A DNA stretch of 64,000 nucleotides from Streptomyces cellulosae (GCF_000721105.1 NZ_JOEV01000019.1:52701-116700); one strand, 5' to 3'; counted from the first letter of the stretch, positions 1 to 8,547 are shown. Notes: generated from the sequence alone by a model not told the origin. Numbers and translations are program-made.

Positions 1-439
1 CGGCGTCGTACGCCCCGAGCCCGAAGTCCATCGCCATCAGGTCGCGGGTGGCCGCCTCGACGACCTCGCGGCCCTTGTCGGTGATCACGGCGAGGGTGCC
101 GCGGCCGTCGTTGGGGTTGGGCTTCCTGGCCACCAGACCCGACTTCACCAGGCGGTCCACCGTGTTGGTCACGGACGTCGGGTGCACCATGAGCCGTTCG
201 CCGATCTTGGACATGGTCAGCTCGCCGGCCTTGGAGAAGGTGAGCAGCACCAGCGCCTCGTAGCGCGCGAACGTCAGTCCGTACGGCTTGACCACCGCGT
301 CGACCTCGGCGAGCAGGATCTGGTGCGCGCGCATGATCGAGGTGATCGCGGCCATGGACGGCACGTTTCCCCAGCGCTGCTTCCAGAGTTCGTCGGCGCG
401 CGCGATGGGATCGAAGGGAAGACTGAGCGGCTTCGGCAC
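1..439 (-). CDS. MarR-family transcriptional regulator (3' end outside window)
   Basis: Predicted winged-helix DNA-binding regulator of the MarR family; the C-terminus lies beyond base 1. The visible 146 residues include the dimerisation helix and the wHTH core: a recognition region reading LTMSKIGERLMVHPTSVTN followed by a wing around PNPNDGRGTLAVITDKG, the usual MarR D-x-R-G wing. The GTG start (MPKPLSLPFDP) lies about 11 bp after the stop of the MFS gene, so both are probably one transcript and the regulator may control the transporter. The ligand cannot be predicted. Confidence 0.85.
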   Translation of the reverse strand, partial: MPKPLSLPFDPIARADELWKQRWGNVPSMAAITSIMRAHQILLAEVDAVVKPYGLTFARYEALVLLTFSKAGELTMSKIGERLMVHPTSVTNTVDRLVKSGLVARKPNPNDGRGTLAVITDKGREVVEAATRDLMAMDFGLGAYDA

Positions 440-449
440 GCCTTTGACC

Positions 450-1721
450 TTACCGGCCGGTCACATGCCGGTCAGCCCCGTCCCGCCCATCGGTCCGCCG
501 TACTTCCAGGGCCAGCAGTGCGCAGCAGACCGTACCGAGCACGCCGGCTCCTCCCACCACGGTCCCGACCGTCCAGAACTCGGCCGCGACGCCGGCGAGC
601 GCCATCCCGATGCCCTGGATCGTCATGAGCCCCGCGGTGTGCACGGTCATCGCCCGGCCGCGCAGTTCCTCGGGCACGGCGTCCACGAACCAGCGGTCCA
701 CGCCCAGGGTGTACGCCCCGCTCAGCCCGGTGACCAGCAGCGCCGCCAGGATCCAGCCGAGGCCCGGGGCCGACGGGTAGACCAGCAGCGGCAGCAGCCC
801 GCCGGCCGCGAGCGGCAGCGCGACGCGGGACCGAGTGGCGGGGGTCAGGACCGCGCCCGCGTACACCTCGCCGGCGATCGTCCCGACCGGCATCGCGCAC
901 ATCAGCAGTCCGACGCCCGCGGTGCCGACGCCGATCTCGTCGGCGTACGCCGCCGCCAGCGCCTCGGGCGCGACCACGAACAGGGGCGGCGCCCACAGGA
1001 GCAGCAGCAGCGCGCGAATCCTGCGGTGTCCCAGGACCTGCCGGGCGCCCGCGAGCGAGTACCGCATCAGCGAGCCGCCCCCGGCCCGTGCGGGCCTGCG
1101 CCGGGTGCCCAGGCGCAGCAGCAGCGCGGAACTGAGGAAGGTGCACACCGTGATCACCAGCGCGCCGCGCGGGGAGACGACCGTGAGCAGCACGCCGCCC
1201 AGCCCGAACCCCACCAGGACGGCGCTCTGCGAGACGATCCGCAGCAGCGACCGCCCGAGGACGAACAGGTCGCCCTCGCCGAGGATGTCGGCGAGCGTGG
1301 CGGTCCGGGTGCCGCTGAACACCGGCGACACGGCCGCGATCACGCACCGCAGGGCGAGCAGCGCGGCGACCGGGGTCACCGGCGCCGCCATGCCCGCCGC
1401 GCACCCCGCGCACACCAGGTCGCACGCCACCAGCACCCGCCGCGCCGGGTACCGGTCGGCGACCCCGGACAGCAGCGTCCCGCCCAGCAGGTAGGGCAGC
1501 ATGCCCAGGGCGAAGGTCAGGGCGCTCAGCAGCGGAGAGCCGGTGAGCCCGTACACGAGCACGATCAGCGCGATCTCGCTGACGACCACGCCGAGCAGGG
1601 ACAGCGCGTGCGCGACGAAGACGGCACGGAACTCGCGGACCGCGAAGAGGCGGCGGTATCCGGTGGGTTCCGTGGGAGATACGGGCAGCGGCGGCCCCGC
1701 CACCCCGGTCTGTTCCGACAT
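450..1721 (-). CDS. MFS transporter
   Basis: Integral membrane protein of 423 residues with about 12 hydrophobic segments, typical of the major facilitator superfamily. It most resembles the drug/macrolide-efflux-like branch, with a short cytoplasmic N-terminus, the first helix near residues 30-55, and a loop ADRYPARRVLVACD between helices 2 and 3 matching the MFS G-x-x-x-D-R-x-G-R-R signature region. It is probably a proton-driven exporter, substrate unknown. It is followed closely by a MarR gene and diverges from an ArsR/DUF5937 regulator, with a perfect palindrome in between, so control by one or both is likely. Confidence 0.85.
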   Translation of the reverse strand: MSEQTGVAGPPLPVSPTEPTGYRRLFAVREFRAVFVAHALSLLGVVVSEIALIVLVYGLTGSPLLSALTFALGMLPYLLGGTLLSGVADRYPARRVLVACDLVCAGCAAGMAAPVTPVAALLALRCVIAAVSPVFSGTRTATLADILGEGDLFVLGRSLLRIVSQSAVLVGFGLGGVLLTVVSPRGALVITVCTFLSSALLLRLGTRRRPARAGGGSLMRYSLAGARQVLGHRRIRALLLLLWAPPLFVVAPEALAAAYADEIGVGTAGVGLLMCAMPVGTIAGEVYAGAVLTPATRSRVALPLAAGGLLPLLVYPSAPGLGWILAALLVTGLSGAYTLGVDRWFVDAVPEELRGRAMTVHTAGLMTIQGIGMALAGVAAEFWTVGTVVGGAGVLGTVCCALLALEVRRTDGRDGADRHVTGR

Positions 1722-1761
1722 GGGCAGCAGCGTGGTCGGCGGGGACCATACGCCCTAGAGT

Positions 1762-1777
1762 TTCGGCTCCAGCCGAA
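1762..1777. promoter_or_regulatory. Perfect 16-bp palindrome, candidate operator between MFS and ArsR genes
   Basis: TTCGGCTCCAGCCGAA is a perfect 7+2+7 inverted repeat in the 110-bp divergent gap. A further half-site-like AGCCGG follows at about 1783. The position between the MFS gene (minus) and the DUF5937 regulator gene (plus) is where an autoregulatory ArsR-type repressor would bind. The sequence is direct; the function is inferred. Confidence 0.55.
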
Positions 1778-1831
1778 TGTTCCAGCCGGGATGAGAAGCG
1801 GAATTCCAGGCCGCACGTTTCAGGAGGGCCC

Positions 1832-2815
1832 GTGCCGTCGCGACTGCACTTCCGGGAGGACGACTTCCTCCGGTGCCGCTTCGCCCTGTCCCCGCTCTGG
1901 GAGACACAGGAGGTGGCGCGGACCCTCAAACGGCCCGACCGGCACGGCTATCACGCGCCCTGGCTGCGGCGGATCCGCACGGCGGCCGCCGGGCTCGATC
2001 TCGCTCCGCTGTGGCTGCTGATGCCCCGGCACGGCTACTCCCCGGACTGGCTCTGCCCGCCGCCCGCCGGACCGGCCGCGACCTTCGAGGAGGAGATCGT
2101 GGCTGTCCGGGCCACCGACCCGGACACCGCCCGCACCGAAACCGCCCGCTCGCTCGCGGACACGCCCGGCGCGCTCGACTCGCCACGGGGCCGGGCCTGG
2201 CTGCGGGACCCGGAAGAGATGATCCGGGAGCTGTCCGACCTGCTGGAGGGGATCTGGCGCACCCTCATCGAGCCGGACTGGCCGCGACTGCGCGCCCTGC
2301 TGGAGGCGGACATCGCCTTTCACTCACGGCGGCTGGCCGAGGTGGGTCTGGGCGGGCTGCTGCCGGAGATCAGCCGCCGCTGCGGCTGGCAGGAGGGCAC
2401 GCTGACCGTCGACTGGAGGGGGGAGTACGAACGGCACCTCGGCGGCCAGGGCCTGGTGCTGATGCCGACCGTCTTCGGCTGGCCGGACCTCGTCAGCAGC
2501 TTCGACCCGCCCTGGCAGCCCACCCTCGCGTATCCGGCCCGGGGTATCGGCGGCCTGTGGACGGACCCGGCGAAGGGCGCGCCCGAGGCGCTCGTACGTC
2601 TGCTGGGGCGCGGCCGGGCGGCGGTGCTGACCGCGCTGGACGATCCCGCCCCCACCACCGCCCTCGCGCACCGCCTCGGGCTCGCCCCGTCTTCGGTGTC
2701 CGCGCATCTGACAGCCCTGCGGGACGCCGGAGTGCTGGTCTCCCGGCGGTACGGCCACCAGGTGCTGTACGAGCGGACACCGCTGGGGATCGCGCTGGCG
2801 TCGGGCGGCGGCTGA
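1832..2815 (+). CDS. ArsR-family regulator with DUF5937-type N-terminal region
   Basis: Protein of 327 residues with a long N-terminal region of the kind called DUF5937 in actinobacteria and a C-terminal winged helix at about residues 255-320 (TTALAHRLGLAPSSVSAHLTALRDAG then a basic wing RRYGHQVLYERTPLG), typical of ArsR/SmtB regulators. No Cys/His metal site is visible around the recognition helix, so it is unlikely to be a classical metal sensor. The GTG at 1832 has AGGAGGG just upstream, which fixes the start. It diverges from an MFS transporter across a perfect palindrome and probably represses it, itself, or both. Confidence 0.8.
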   Translation: MPSRLHFREDDFLRCRFALSPLWETQEVARTLKRPDRHGYHAPWLRRIRTAAAGLDLAPLWLLMPRHGYSPDWLCPPPAGPAATFEEEIVAVRATDPDTARTETARSLADTPGALDSPRGRAWLRDPEEMIRELSDLLEGIWRTLIEPDWPRLRALLEADIAFHSRRLAEVGLGGLLPEISRRCGWQEGTLTVDWRGEYERHLGGQGLVLMPTVFGWPDLVSSFDPPWQPTLAYPARGIGGLWTDPAKGAPEALVRLLGRGRAAVLTALDDPAPTTALAHRLGLAPSSVSAHLTALRDAGVLVSRRYGHQVLYERTPLGIALASGGG

Positions 2816-2862
2816 GCCGGCGTCGGCGCCTTGCTGAACCCCGGAAACCCTCGTGCAGCGTG

Positions 2863-3156
2863 TTACGCGGACAGGTGGCGCTCCACCGTCTCCACCTTGG
2901 AGGTGAGACCGTCCGTCACTCCGGGGCGGATGTCGGCCTTGAGGACCAGGGACACGCGCGGTGCCCGGGCCTCCACGGCGGCCACGGCGCGCTTGACGAC
3001 GTCCATGACCTCGTCCCACTCGCCCTCGATCGAGGTGAACATCGCGTCGGTGCGGTTCGGCAGCCCGGACTCGCGGACCACCCGGACGGCGTCGGCGACG
3101 TACTCCCCCACGTCCTCGCCGACTCCCAGCGGCGTCACGGAGAAGGCGACGATCAT
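2863..3156 (-). CDS. MTH1187/YkoF-family thiamine-binding protein
   Basis: Small 97-residue protein of the MTH1187/YkoF-like fold: [20 protein letters not shown] at the N-terminus and the motif [15 protein letters not shown] in the middle. Family members are cytoplasmic ferredoxin-like oligomers that bind thiamine or its pyrimidine moiety; no catalytic role is established. Its ATG overlaps the stop of the upstream DUF3817 gene by 4 bp (ATGA), so the two are translationally coupled. Confidence 0.8.
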   Translation of the reverse strand: MIVAFSVTPLGVGEDVGEYVADAVRVVRESGLPNRTDAMFTSIEGEWDEVMDVVKRAVAAVEARAPRVSLVLKADIRPGVTDGLTSKVETVERHLSA

Positions 3157-3503
3157 GCGCCGACAGCCCCTTCCTTCGCCTGGCGGGCACGGGAGGCGAT
3201 CACCGCGTCCTCGGCCTCGCGGCGCAGCTTGCGCTCGGCGAAGAAGCCGCCGGTGGGCAGGACCGAGAGGACGAAGTAGAGGGCGCCGGTCTTCAGCGGC
3301 CACTTCGTGCGGTTCCAGGCGTCCGCCCAGAAGATCACGTACAGGATGAAGAGAACGCCGTGGATCATGCCCATCACGGGGACCGCGTTGAAGTCCGTGG
3401 TGCGCTTGAGCACCGAGCAGACCAGCAGGAGCAGGAAGGAGACGGCCTCGGGGGCGGAGACCAGGCGGAGGCGGCGGAGGGCGGTGGCGGTCTTGATGTC
3501 CAC
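3153..3503 (-). CDS. DUF3817 integral membrane protein
   Basis: 116-residue protein with three hydrophobic helices (about 18-35, 42-60, 70-88) and a charged C-terminal tail. It matches the actinobacterial DUF3817 pattern: an N-terminal [19 protein letters not shown], a central [15 protein letters not shown], and [20 protein letters not shown]. Function unknown. It overlaps the thiamine-binding gene by 4 bp. The 216-bp gap to the AIM24 genes on the other strand must hold both promoters. Confidence 0.8.
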   Translation of the reverse strand: MDIKTATALRRLRLVSAPEAVSFLLLLVCSVLKRTTDFNAVPVMGMIHGVLFILYVIFWADAWNRTKWPLKTGALYFVLSVLPTGGFFAERKLRREAEDAVIASRARQAKEGAVGA

Positions 3504-3719
3504 GGGTCACCTTCGGGTGGGAGAGACGTCGGACGGTGGATGGCGGGAACGGTGTTTGTGAATGCGAGCACAAACGTTCGCCCATTGTGGCAAACGGCTC
3601 CCGGTCGGTGGGCGACGGCCCCCTCGGGGCCGGGCTTCGCCCCCCTCAGGGGTGTGATCAGGGTGCGCCTCCACCCGTAGACCCTGTTGGCGGAGCCTCC
3701 CGACGGCTACCTTCGCTCC

Positions 3720-4358
3720 GTGGCGATGTTCCGACTTCAAGGCAGCAAGGTGCTCGCCGTCGACATGACCGGGGACGCCGTGAAGGCGAAGAACGGCTCG
3801 ATGGTCGCGTACGACGGTCAAATGGACTTCAAGAAGCTCAGCGGCGGCGGTGAGGGCATCCGGGGGATGGTGACCCGGCGGATCACCGGCGAGCAGATGA
3901 CACTGATGGAGGTGAAGGGGCACGGGACGTGCTGGTTCGCGGACCGGGCCTCGGAGATCAACCTCGTCGCCCTCCAGGGCGACAAGCTCTACGTGGAGTC
4001 GAGCAACCTGCTCGCGACCGACTCGACCCTGCGCACGGGCACGTCGTTCACGGGGGTGCGCGGAGCCTCGCAGGGCAACGGGCTGTTCACGACGACGATC
4101 GAGGGGCACGGCCAGGCCGCGATCATGTCGGACGGTCCCGCGGTCGTCCTGCGGGTCAGCGCGCAGTATCCGCTGACCGTCGACCCGGGGGCGTACATCG
4201 CCCACCAGGGCAACCTGCGCCAGTCCTTCCAGTCCGGCGTGACGTTCCGCACGTTCATGGGCGAGGGTGGCGGCGAGGCCTTCCAGATCCGCTTCGAGGG
4301 GGACGGCCTGGTGTACGTCCAGCCGAGCGAGCGGAACACGATCGCGGGGGACGTCTGA
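3720..4358 (+). CDS. AIM24 family protein, first of three tandem copies
   Basis: Beta-rich protein of the AIM24/TIGR00266 family, named for a mitochondrial protein, with no settled bacterial function. The body reads FRLQGSKVLAVDMTGDAVKA, then Gly-rich strands, ending GLVYVQPSERN. Two starts are possible: GTG 3720 (MAMFRL) and ATG 3726 (MFRL). No clear Shine-Dalgarno precedes either, and a TACCTT -10-like box ends six bases before GTG 3720, so a leaderless transcript is possible. The next AIM24 gene starts one base after its stop, so the three genes form an operon and may make a hetero-oligomer. Confidence 0.8.
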   Translation: MAMFRLQGSKVLAVDMTGDAVKAKNGSMVAYDGQMDFKKLSGGGEGIRGMVTRRITGEQMTLMEVKGHGTCWFADRASEINLVALQGDKLYVESSNLLATDSTLRTGTSFTGVRGASQGNGLFTTTIEGHGQAAIMSDGPAVVLRVSAQYPLTVDPGAYIAHQGNLRQSFQSGVTFRTFMGEGGGEAFQIRFEGDGLVYVQPSERNTIAGDV

Positions 4359-4359
4359 C

Positions 4360-5010
4360 ATGGCCTTGCGTGAGATCAACTCCAAGATGGTCGAGGCGAC
4401 CGTCATGCCCGGGCAGCGGCTGTTCAGTCAGCGCGGGGCGATGCTCGCCTACCGGGGCGAGGTGTCCTTCACCCCGAACATCCAGGGCGGCCAGGGCGGC
4501 GTCATGTCGATGATCGGGCGGCGGGTGGCCAACGAGGCGACGCCGCTGATGACCGTCGAGGGCAGCGGCACCGTGCTGTTCGGGCACGGCGGCCACCACG
4601 TCCAGGTGATCACCATGACCGGCGACACCCTGTACGTGGAGGCGGACCGGCTGCTCGCCTTCGAGGGCACCCTGGAGCAGGGCACGATGTTCATGGGCTC
4701 CCAGGGCGGCGTCATGGGCATGGTCCGCGGCCAGGTCACCGGCCAGGGCCTGTTCACGACCACGCTGCGCGGGCACGGCGCGGTGGCGGTGATGGCGCAC
4801 GGCGGGGTCATCGAGGTCCCGATCACCCCGCAGCGTCCGGTCCACGTCGACCCGCAGGCGTACGTCGCCCACCACGGCGACGTCCGCAACAAGCTGTCCA
4901 CGGCGCTGGGCTGGCGGGACATGGTGGGCCGCGGCTCCGGTGAGGCGTTCCAGCTGGAGCTCAGCGGCAACGGCGCGGTGTACGTCCAGGCCTCGGAGGA
5001 GAAACTGTGA
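4360..5010 (+). CDS. AIM24 family protein, second tandem copy
   Basis: 216-residue AIM24/TIGR00266-family protein, starting MALREINSKMVEATVMPGQR. It shares the family's repeated beta-strand architecture with its neighbours, including the YVEADRLLAFEGTLEQG segment that parallels YVESSNLLATDSTLRTG in copy one. It is rich in Gly and Met (GGVMSMIG, GGVMGMVRG), often seen where AIM24 proteins pack on membranes. The start is fixed by its position one base after the previous stop. The stop overlaps the next start (GTGA). Function unknown. Confidence 0.82.
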   Translation: MALREINSKMVEATVMPGQRLFSQRGAMLAYRGEVSFTPNIQGGQGGVMSMIGRRVANEATPLMTVEGSGTVLFGHGGHHVQVITMTGDTLYVEADRLLAFEGTLEQGTMFMGSQGGVMGMVRGQVTGQGLFTTTLRGHGAVAVMAHGGVIEVPITPQRPVHVDPQAYVAHHGDVRNKLSTALGWRDMVGRGSGEAFQLELSGNGAVYVQASEEKL

Positions 5011-5810
5011 GCATGTACGGGGCTCCGGGCGGCGGCCCGACGGTCTACGACCCCATGACCCTGCCGGTCGACGACAACGTCAACAACTACACCTTCTGCG
5101 TGGAGCTCAAGGGGAGCCAGTGGTTCCTGCAGAAGGGGAAGATGATCGCCTACTACGGCCAGATGGACTTCAACGGCATCGGGCACGGCCGGCTGGACCG
5201 CCTCGTTCGTACGTCCTTCCATTCGCCTCTGCACGCCGCCGACTGGGTCGTGGCGGAGGGCTCGGGCAAGATGCTCCTGGCCGACCGGGCCTTCGACGTG
5301 AACTCCTACGACCTGGACAACGGCAACCTGACCATTCGCTCGGGCAACTTGCTCGCTTTTCAGCCAAGTCTTGCCCTCAAGCAGTCGATCGTGCCCGGTT
5401 TTCTGACACTCATCGGAACCGGAAAGTTCGTGGCCGCGTCCAACGGACCGGTGGTGTTCATGGAGCCCCCCATCCGGGTGGACCCGCAAGCGCTTGTCGG
5501 TTGGGCCGACTGCCCCTCCCCGTGCCATCACTACGACCACGGGTACATGACCGGCTTGATGGGTGGTCTACGTGCGATGACGGGCGTCGGCGGGGCCTCC
5601 GGCGAGGAGCACCAGTTCGAGTTCGTCGGGGCCGGCACGGTCCTGCTGCAGTCGTCGGAGGCGCTCATGGCCGAGCAGGCCACGGGGGCGGTTCCGCAGC
5701 AGGCCGGAGTGCCCGGCGGGGGCGGCGGTCCGATGGGCCCCGGACAGCAGCCGGGGGTACCGCGCCTTCCCGGACAGCTGGGGGACCTCCAGCGTCGCTT
5801 CGGGCTGTGA
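5007..5810 (+). CDS. AIM24 family protein, third tandem copy with Cys/His insert and Gly/Pro tail
   Basis: 267-residue AIM24-family protein overlapping the preceding gene by 4 bp; GTG 5007 gives MSMYGAPGGG. It differs from the two upstream copies by an insert reading CPSPCHHYDHGY (about residues 170-181), a plausible metal or disulfide site, and by a disordered C-terminal tail rich in Gly, Pro and Gln. The gene ends the operon; an 8-bp inverted repeat follows at 5826-5860. Function unknown, but co-translation implies joint action with the other two copies. Confidence 0.82.
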   Translation: MSMYGAPGGGPTVYDPMTLPVDDNVNNYTFCVELKGSQWFLQKGKMIAYYGQMDFNGIGHGRLDRLVRTSFHSPLHAADWVVAEGSGKMLLADRAFDVNSYDLDNGNLTIRSGNLLAFQPSLALKQSIVPGFLTLIGTGKFVAASNGPVVFMEPPIRVDPQALVGWADCPSPCHHYDHGYMTGLMGGLRAMTGVGGASGEEHQFEFVGAGTVLLQSSEALMAEQATGAVPQQAGVPGGGGGPMGPGQQPGVPRLPGQLGDLQRRFGL

Positions 5811-5825
5811 GCGGTAGTCTGCGGA

Positions 5826-5860
5826 GTGTGACGTCGAACGTGTGCGCGTCGGCGTCACAC
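5826..5860 (+). terminator. Inverted repeat after the AIM24 operon
   Basis: GTGTGACG (5826-5833) and CGTCACAC (5853-5860) are perfect inverted repeats with a 19-nt loop, 16 bp after the last AIM24 stop. It could end the AIM24 transcript or serve as an operator for absC downstream. No U-tract is present, as is usual in Streptomyces. Confidence 0.4.
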
Positions 5861-5880
5861 CACCCTCACTAGTTCGCCTT

Positions 5881-5897
5881 TCAACCTTTTAGGTAGA
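5881..5897. promoter_or_regulatory. Imperfect dyad, candidate MarR/AbsC operator
   Basis: TCAACC-TTTTA-GGTAGA is an inverted repeat with one mismatch (6+5+6), lying 9 bp before the absC start. The A/T-rich centre stands out in this GC-rich DNA. MarR proteins usually bind such short dyads over their own promoter, so autoregulation is a reasonable inference. Confidence 0.4.
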
Positions 5898-5905
5898 CTT
5901 CATTC

Positions 5906-6382
5906 ATGGAGACCGAGACGGCCACGCGCTGGCTGACCGATGCGGAGCAGTGCGCCTGGCGCACCCACCTGGAGGTCAACAGGCTGTTGACGTACCAGCT
6001 CGAAAAGGACCTGCAGCCGTTCGGCCTGACAATGAACGACTACGAGATCCTGGTGAATCTCTCCGAGTCGGAGGACGTACGGATGCGGATGAGCGACCTC
6101 GCGTCCGCCACCCTCCAGTCCAAGAGCCGCCTCTCCCACCAGATCACACGCATGGAGAACGCGGATCTCGTGCGGCGCGAGAACTGCGAGTCGGACCGCC
6201 GGGGTCTGTACGCGGTCCTCACCGAGCACGGCATGGAGACGATGAAGAAGGTCGCGCCCCATCATGTGGCGTCTGTGCGGAGGCACTTCATCGACCTGCT
6301 GGACCCCGAGACCATGACGGAACTCGACAAGGCCCTGAAGCCCATCGCGGACCACCTCCGCGGGCAGCGGGGACGTCCGTGA
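5906..6382 (+). CDS. absC: MarR-family regulator, probable AbsC
   Basis: 158-residue MarR regulator: N-terminal helices (CAWRTHLEVNRLLTYQLEKDL), a winged helix with recognition segment MRMSDLASATLQSKSRLSHQITRME, and the wing RRENCESDRRGLYAVLTEHG. By length, sequence and neighbourhood (beside the meaB/mce and scy/filP regions) it looks like AbsC of S. coelicolor, a zinc-linked regulator of antibiotic production and of a zincophore cluster. The ortholog call is from memory and synteny. The ATG has only a weak Shine-Dalgarno; a dyad at 5881-5897 overlaps its promoter region. Confidence 0.75.
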   Translation: METETATRWLTDAEQCAWRTHLEVNRLLTYQLEKDLQPFGLTMNDYEILVNLSESEDVRMRMSDLASATLQSKSRLSHQITRMENADLVRRENCESDRRGLYAVLTEHGMETMKKVAPHHVASVRRHFIDLLDPETMTELDKALKPIADHLRGQRGRP

Positions 6383-6394
6383 CCCCGACGTGCG

Positions 6395-7876
6395 CTAGGT
6401 GACCGGCAGGCGGAGCTCGAACAGGGCTCCGCCCGTCGGCGCGTCACGCACCGTGAGCGTTCCGCCGTGCCGTACGGCGACGTCCCGGGCGATGGCGAGG
6501 CCGAGCCCGGCGCCCCCGTCGTCCCGGCTGCGGGCGTCGTCGAGCCGTACGAACCGCTCGAATATCCGCTCCCGGTCCGCCTCGGGCACCCCGTCCCCGT
6601 CGTCGGCGACCTCGACGACGGCCCACTCCCCCGCCCGCCGCACACTCACCCGAACGGCCGACCGGGCATGCCGCCCCGCGTTGTCGAGCAGGTTGGTGAG
6701 CAGCCGCCCCAGCTGCCCCCGCGAGCCGTCCACCTCCACGTCCCCCGCCGCCTCCACATGCGTGCCGGTCCGCCCCTCGGCCTTCTCCCGCGCCAGATCG
6801 GCGAGGTCGAACCGCGTTCCGCCCGCCGGCTTCTCCCCCGCGTCCAGCCGGGCGAGCAGCAGCAGGTCGGCGGCGAGGCCCTGCAGTCGTACGGTGTCCT
6901 CGACCGCTCCCGCCAGGTCCAGCAGCTCCGGGTGCGCGGCGCCCACCTCGAGCTGGGTGCGGAGGCTGGCGATCGGGCTGCGCAGCTCGTGGGAGGCGTC
7001 GGCGACGAACCGGCGCTGACGCTCCACGGAGGTCTCCAGCGCGGCCAGCGTCTCGTTGGTGGTGCGGGCGAGGCGGGCCACCTCGTCGTGCGTGTCCGGC
7101 ACCGGGACGCGGCGCGCGAGGTCCTCGGAGGCGGTGATCGCGGCCATCTGGCCCCGGATGCCCTCGACCGGGCGCAGGGCACGCCGGGTGACCAGCCAGG
7201 TCACGGCGGCGACGACGGCGAGCAGCAGCGGGAAGCCGATCAGCATAACCGTCAGCGCGGTGCTCACGGCGCCCTGTTCGGCGGAGAGGGGGGCGCCCGC
7301 GTAGACGGTGAGCGTGCCGTGCTTGTCGGTCTCCACCTTCACGGCGGCGAAGCGGTAGTCGGCGGTGTCCTGGTCGATGGTCGCGGAGCCGTTGCGGAAG
7401 GTGGTGGAGTCGTCGAGCTCGCCGGGTTCCAGGGCGTCGGCGTCGGCATCGTCGTCGGAGTCGTCGGCGTCGGAGTCGTCGGCGTTGGAGTCGTCGGCGT
7501 TGGAATCCTCGGCGTTGGAATCGTCGTCCTCGTCGCCGGCATCCGAGGTCTTCGGCTTCTGCGGCCGTACGTCCGGCGTGCCCGTGCCGTCGATCCGCTG
7601 CAAGTCCTCGCTGACGGCGAGCAGCGTGCCGTTCTCGTCGACCACCTGCACGGGACCGTCGTCGCCGTCCAGGGACACCTGGTCGGCCCTCTTCCCCAGG
7701 GCCAGCTCGGAGGCGACCGTCCGCGCGGAGTGTTCCGCCTCCGTACCGGTATGGCCGATCAGGTTGGAGCGCAGGGACAGCAGTACGGCCGTCCCGGCGG
7801 CGACCAGCGCCACCGCGACGACGAGGGAGGCGGCCAGGGTCGCCCGGGCCCGTACGGAACCGAGCAGGCGTCTCAT
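6395..7876 (-). CDS. Sensor histidine kinase with Asp/Ser repeat in the extracytoplasmic sensor
   Basis: 493-residue membrane histidine kinase. TM1 is about residues 12-34 and TM2 about 206-229; the roughly 170-residue extracytoplasmic domain holds an acidic tract (about 114-148) made of five-residue repeats such as NADDS. Then come a HAMP domain, the HisKA phosphoacceptor H296 in RRFVADASHELRSP, and a HATPase domain with N399 (LLDNAGRHA), DDGDGVP and GAGLGLAIA. Its ATG overlaps the response regulator stop (ATGA). It probably senses a cation or envelope cue, since the acidic tract resembles metal-binding low-complexity sequence; that is inference. Confidence 0.88.
   Translation of the reverse strand: MRRLLGSVRARATLAASLVVAVALVAAGTAVLLSLRSNLIGHTGTEAEHSARTVASELALGKRADQVSLDGDDGPVQVVDENGTLLAVSEDLQRIDGTGTPDVRPQKPKTSDAGDEDDDSNAEDSNADDSNADDSDADDSDDDADADALEPGELDDSTTFRNGSATIDQDTADYRFAAVKVETDKHGTLTVYAGAPLSAEQGAVSTALTVMLIGFPLLLAVVAAVTWLVTRRALRPVEGIRGQMAAITASEDLARRVPVPDTHDEVARLARTTNETLAALETSVERQRRFVADASHELRSPIASLRTQLEVGAAHPELLDLAGAVEDTVRLQGLAADLLLLARLDAGEKPAGGTRFDLADLAREKAEGRTGTHVEAAGDVEVDGSRGQLGRLLTNLLDNAGRHARSAVRVSVRRAGEWAVVEVADDGDGVPEADRERIFERFVRLDDARSRDDGGAGLGLAIARDVAVRHGGTLTVRDAPTGGALFELRLPVT
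7456..7530. repeat. 15-bp tandem repeat inside the kinase gene
   Basis: About five imperfect 15-bp units of the form GGAGTCGTCGGCGTT encode the N-A-D-D-S pentapeptide repeat on the minus strand. Units differ by single substitutions and keep frame, so copy-number change would lengthen or shorten the acidic sensor tract without breaking the gene. Confidence 0.75.
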
Positions 7877-8547
7877 CGCTGCTGCGCCTCCAGCCGGTAG
7901 CCGGCGCCGCGGACCGTCCGGATGAGCCCGGCACGCAGCTTGCGCCTCAGGGTGCTGACGTACACCTCGACGATGTTCGGATCCCCCTCGTACGCGAAGT
8001 CCCAGACGTGGTCCAGGATCTCGGCCTTGGACACCACCTCGCCGGGCCGCAGCACCAGCTGCTCCAGGACGGCGAACTCCTTCGCGGTGAGGGTGACCTC
8101 GTCCTCCGCGAGGAACACCCGGTGGGCGGCGGTGTCGACCTTGAGGTCGCCGTGGACGCGCACGGGCGAGGCCCCCGCGCCGCCCTGCCCGCCACGTCGC
8201 AGCAGCGCCTTGACGCGGGCGACGAGGACGACGTACGAGAACGGTTTGGTGAGGTAGTCGTCGGCGCCGGTGTCCAGGCCCTCCGCCTCGTCGTACTCGC
8301 CGTCCTTGGCGGTGAGCATCAGGATCGGCACCTCGTGCCCGGCGGCGCGCAGGGCGGCGCAGACCCGGTAGCCGTTGAGGCCGGGCAGCATGATGTCGAG
8401 GATCACGAGGTCGTACGTCCCCTCGGTGGCCTGGTGCAGGCCCTCCCGTCCGTCATGGACGACGTCCACGGCGTAGCCCTCGGCTGTCAGGCCCTTGGCG
8501 AGCGACAAGGCGAGCCGCTTTTCGTCCTCCACGATCAACAGGCGCAT
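7873..8547 (-). CDS. OmpR/PhoB-family response regulator
   Basis: 224-residue response regulator. The receiver has the phosphoacceptor D51 in LVILDIMLPG, acidic E7-D8 and the lysine of DYLTKPF. The C-terminal winged helix (about 125-224) carries EVTLTAKEFAVLEQLVLRPGEVVSKAEIL and the transactivation-loop/recognition region NIVEVYVSTLRRKL. It precedes and overlaps its kinase gene. It diverges from an exported PepSY protein across an array of CTTCAGG motifs, which it is likely to bind as tandem dimers, activating both directions. Confidence 0.9.
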   Translation of the reverse strand: MRLLIVEDEKRLALSLAKGLTAEGYAVDVVHDGREGLHQATEGTYDLVILDIMLPGLNGYRVCAALRAAGHEVPILMLTAKDGEYDEAEGLDTGADDYLTKPFSYVVLVARVKALLRRGGQGGAGASPVRVHGDLKVDTAAHRVFLAEDEVTLTAKEFAVLEQLVLRPGEVVSKAEILDHVWDFAYEGDPNIVEVYVSTLRRKLRAGLIRTVRGAGYRLEAQQR

